Below are positions 13,414 through 15,125 of a stretch of DNA of 15,125 nucleotides, one piece after another. A program made the position numbers and the translations under genes. Source of the stretch: CAZIVO01 sp964542765. Lineage in GTDB: Bacteria; Planctomycetota; UBA1135; UBA2386. The notes beneath the pieces are model-generated. The model was not told where the DNA came from and searched no databases. It saw nothing but the letters and a program-made list of their open reading frames with translations. The stretch is from the NCBI GenBank assembly GCA_964542765.1, contig CAZIVO010000093.1:1-15125 (forward strand), given 5' to 3'. How positions within the stretch are numbered: position 1 is the first letter of the stretch; the number at the start of each line of letters is the position of its first letter.

Positions 13414-15104
13414 CTGAATAGGAATCTATCGTGGTTGCTGCCGTGGATCTGCGTGTGGCAGTTGAGGCAGTTGGTGAAGACCGCGCCGATCGTCTGGTCG
13501 TGAAAGGACGGGAAGTCAGCGTGGCATTGCAGGCAGTTTTGCTGGGTCGAGTGTTGCTTGAGCATGCGGCGATTGGTGGCTCCGTGCGGAGAGTGGCAGG
13601 TCACGCAGCCATCGCTTCGTGATGCGTTATGCGCGAAGACGAAGGGACCTCGGTATTGCTTGTGGCACTCGACACAGCGCTGATGACGGAGTTCCAGGTC
13701 GCGGATCTTGGGTCGGGCGCTGTGGGGGTTGTGACAGTCGGTACAACCCATCCGGCCTTCCGGCACGGGATGGTGATGGGGCATTTTGAACTCGGCAGCT
13801 GCTTGCTGGTGGCAACTCGTGCAGCGACGCTGAGCATCTTCGCGGGTCTTGCCGATGCGGCCGGCTGGCGAATGGCATGTCAGGCAGGTGACCTCGTTTC
13901 GCTGGTGTTGACCGAGAGCAGCGTGGCGGAGGCTGTCATTCTTGCTGTGGCACTTGCCGCAGGCCTCCATCTGCTGTTGAGCGTTCGAATCGCGCATGCT
14001 CTTGACGAGTTCGACGCGTCCGCCGCTCTGGGCGTGTTCGCTGGCGCCGTCGTGGCATGCGCCACAGCCCACTGCGAGCGGAGTGTCGAGCCGGCCGAGC
14101 GATTCATGGTAGGTTCCGTGCAGAGATTTATGGGAGGTTCCGTGCAGGTGGGTTTCGTGCAGGACGTGGAAGGCCGGGGCGTGGCAAGATACGCAATCTC
14201 GGTTGGTGCCGCTCAACCGGGCATCGTTCTGCTGATTTCTGGCTTGCCACACTCTGAGGGTGGCTGCGAACGAGGGCGGTTCCGTCCCGTTTGGTTCCTG
14301 CGTAGCGGTATGGCTGTGGATCTGGTGACAGGTGAAGCAGGTGAGATCTTGCGAGAGGAGCGGATGAACCTTCGCGTGGCAGTTCCTGCAGGTTTGTTTG
14401 CCGTCGAAGGCCGTGTCGGGACGGGTGATCAGGCGCGACAGACCAAGGGTCGTGACGTGCAGTGAGCCGTTGCCGTGGCAGGTCTCGCAACCGGTCTCAC
14501 TCGCTGGCAGCGCCATCTTTGCGTGACCGCTGTGCCGCAGGGTCTGATCACGGCCAGGATGGCATTTGACGCAGGTGGAGGCCCCCACGGGCTTTGCCGA
14601 ACTCATGGTCTGTGCGTGGAGTGAGAAGGACAGGTCGGGATGCTGGATGGGCGGGATTTTCTCGTGCACGTTGTGGCAGTCGGTGCAGCCTTTGCCAGCG
14701 GTCAGGAAGCCCAGCGGATCGCCACCGTGGCCCCTGATCTGATCGGCGTGGCACTGGCCGCAGACGGCGATCTGGGCCTTGGGGGGCAGGGCCTCGGGGA
14801 GGGTGATCAGGCTTGGCTCATTGTCTTCATCGCGTCCGTGTTTGAAGCCGGGCCCGTGGCAGGTCTCACATCCCAGGAGTTGCTTTGCTGCCATGACCGA
14901 GGCGTGATGGCCCAGTCCGATGGCCTTGGCTTCGCCTTCGTGGCAGTCCTCACACTCCTCCTTGCCCAGGTATGTTCCCTGCCTGGGGAAGGGCGCTGTA
15001 GGATCTTGCGCCCCATGGTTTGTCTTCGCCCATTCGCCCAATGACACGAGCATGGTGAGAGCGGACAGACCAATCAGAAGTCTGTGGTGGAAGACTTGTA
15101 CCAT
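13410..15104 (-). CDS. 18-haem c-type cytochrome, extended MtrA/DmsE-like
   Basis: A 564-residue exported cytochrome, one haem per about 31 residues. The start M-V-Q-V-F-H-H-R followed by LLIGLSALTMLVSLG is a good signal peptide; no ribosome site is seen in the 21 bases left upstream. CxxCH motifs begin at 51, 79, 115, 140, 178, 206, 239, 256, 304, 347, 382, 407, 428, 454, 477, 500, 524 and 546. Haems 9-18 follow the MtrA/DmsE decahaem pattern, with HHHPVPEGRMGCTDCHNPHS, RGPFVFAH, CVTCHSPHGATNRR and the ending CLNCHTQIHGSNH. Haems 1-4 and 5-8 repeat the layout of 9-12 (CxxCH, GCETCHG, CxxCH, CTDCH or CFTCH). It should sit in or under the barrel encoded by the next, overlapping gene and carry electrons across the outer membrane. 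Direction, partner and substrate are unknown. Confidence 0.93.
   Translation of the reverse strand: MVQVFHHRLLIGLSALTMLVSLGEWAKTNHGAQDPTAPFPRQGTYLGKEECEDCHEGEAKAIGLGHHASVMAAKQLLGCETCHGPGFKHGRDEDNEPSLITLPEALPPKAQIAVCGQCHADQIRGHGGDPLGFLTAGKGCTDCHNVHEKIPPIQHPDLSFSLHAQTMSSAKPVGASTCVKCHPGRDQTLRHSGHAKMALPASETGCETCHGNGSLHVTTLGLSRLITRPDTAFDGKQTCRNCHAKVHPLLSQDLTCFTCHQIHSHTATQEPNGTEPPSFAATLRVWQARNQQNDARLSGTNRDCVSCHAPAFHVLHETHLHGTSHKSLHGTYHESLGRLDTPLAVGCGACHDGASEHAQSGGRVELVKSMRDSNAQQQMEACGKCHSKNDSLRHAALGQHQRNEVTCLTCHSPAGRIGKTREDAQRRCTSCHQQAAAEFKMPHHHPVPEGRMGCTDCHNPHSARPKIRDLELRHQRCVECHKQYRGPFVFAHNASRSDGCVTCHSPHGATNRRMLKQHSTQQNCLQCHADFPSFHDQTIGAVFTNCLNCHTQIHGSNHDRFLFR
14100..14162. repeat. 24-bp tandem repeat inside the cytochrome gene
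   Basis: Units at 14100-14123 and 14124-14147 differ at three of 24 bases; a worn 15-bp third copy follows to 14162. The repeat is in frame and encodes LHGTSHKS and LHGTYHES, giving a histidine-rich loop (about residues 313-337) between haems 9 and 10. Confidence 0.85.
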
Positions 15105-15125
15105 GGGTATGAAGCGAGGATAGAA

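Noticed and set aside
12682..14465. Long open frames on the plus strand opposite the porin and cytochrome genes (about 270-280 codons each)
   Set aside because: They show no domain, signal or composition of a real protein, and lie exactly opposite haem-protein genes whose CxxCH series is unmistakable. They are an effect of GC-rich codon use.
13410..15104. Regularly spaced short repeats that resemble a CRISPR-like array
   Set aside because: The repeated unit is only the codons for CxxCH (read as TGGCA-type words on the plus strand), with irregular spacing and an intact reading frame. There are no true direct repeats or spacers.

Overview
The window is GC-rich, densely packed bacterial DNA, apparently chromosomal, from a diderm (Gram-negative-type) organism. 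An outer-membrane barrel protein, a lipoprotein, a pseudopilin and c-type cytochromes all point that way. No feature fixes the phylum. The EpsB-type sugar transferase, the N-terminally extended YajC, the thioredoxin-like protein with no CxxC and the lone pseudopilin gave me an impression of Planctomycetota or a neighbouring uncultured phylum, but this is a weak inference. No rRNA, tRNA, insertion sequence or CRISPR array was found.

Left part (1-7801, all on the minus strand). In transcription order: yajC (Sec accessory subunit), yraN (UPF0102), a polyprenyl-phosphate sugar-1-phosphate transferase, serA, serB and a class V aminotransferase that would act as SerC. These are joined by overlaps or gaps of about 30 bp or less, so the whole phosphorylated serine pathway appears to be co-transcribed behind an envelope-polysaccharide gene. 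After a near-perfect 23-bp palindrome come a secreted thioredoxin-fold protein and a XerC/XerD-type tyrosine recombinase that runs off the left edge.

Middle part (7802-11178). A short divergent region with a 17-bp inverted repeat separates yajC from mnmA (tRNA 2-thiouridylase, plus strand). mnmA converges on an HU-family gene across a 21-bp tandem repeat that may act as a terminator. The HU gene has a good sigma70-like promoter, a palindrome over its probable start site and a very strong ribosome binding site. Then follow a HEAT-repeat lipoprotein and a type II/IV pseudopilin, both on the plus strand.

Right part (11197-15104, minus strand). This is the most interesting region. Two translationally coupled genes (GTGA overlap) encode an 18-heme c-type cytochrome and a predicted outer-membrane beta-barrel whose secreted N-terminus carries three more haem sites. 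The last ten haems of the cytochrome match the MtrA/DmsE decahaem pattern. The first eight look like two extra copies of its N-terminal tetrahaem module. Together they look like a 21-haem porin-cytochrome conduit for moving electrons across the outer membrane, in an architecture I do not recognise as standard: haems fused to the barrel, an extended MtrA-like wire, and no separate surface cytochrome inside the window.
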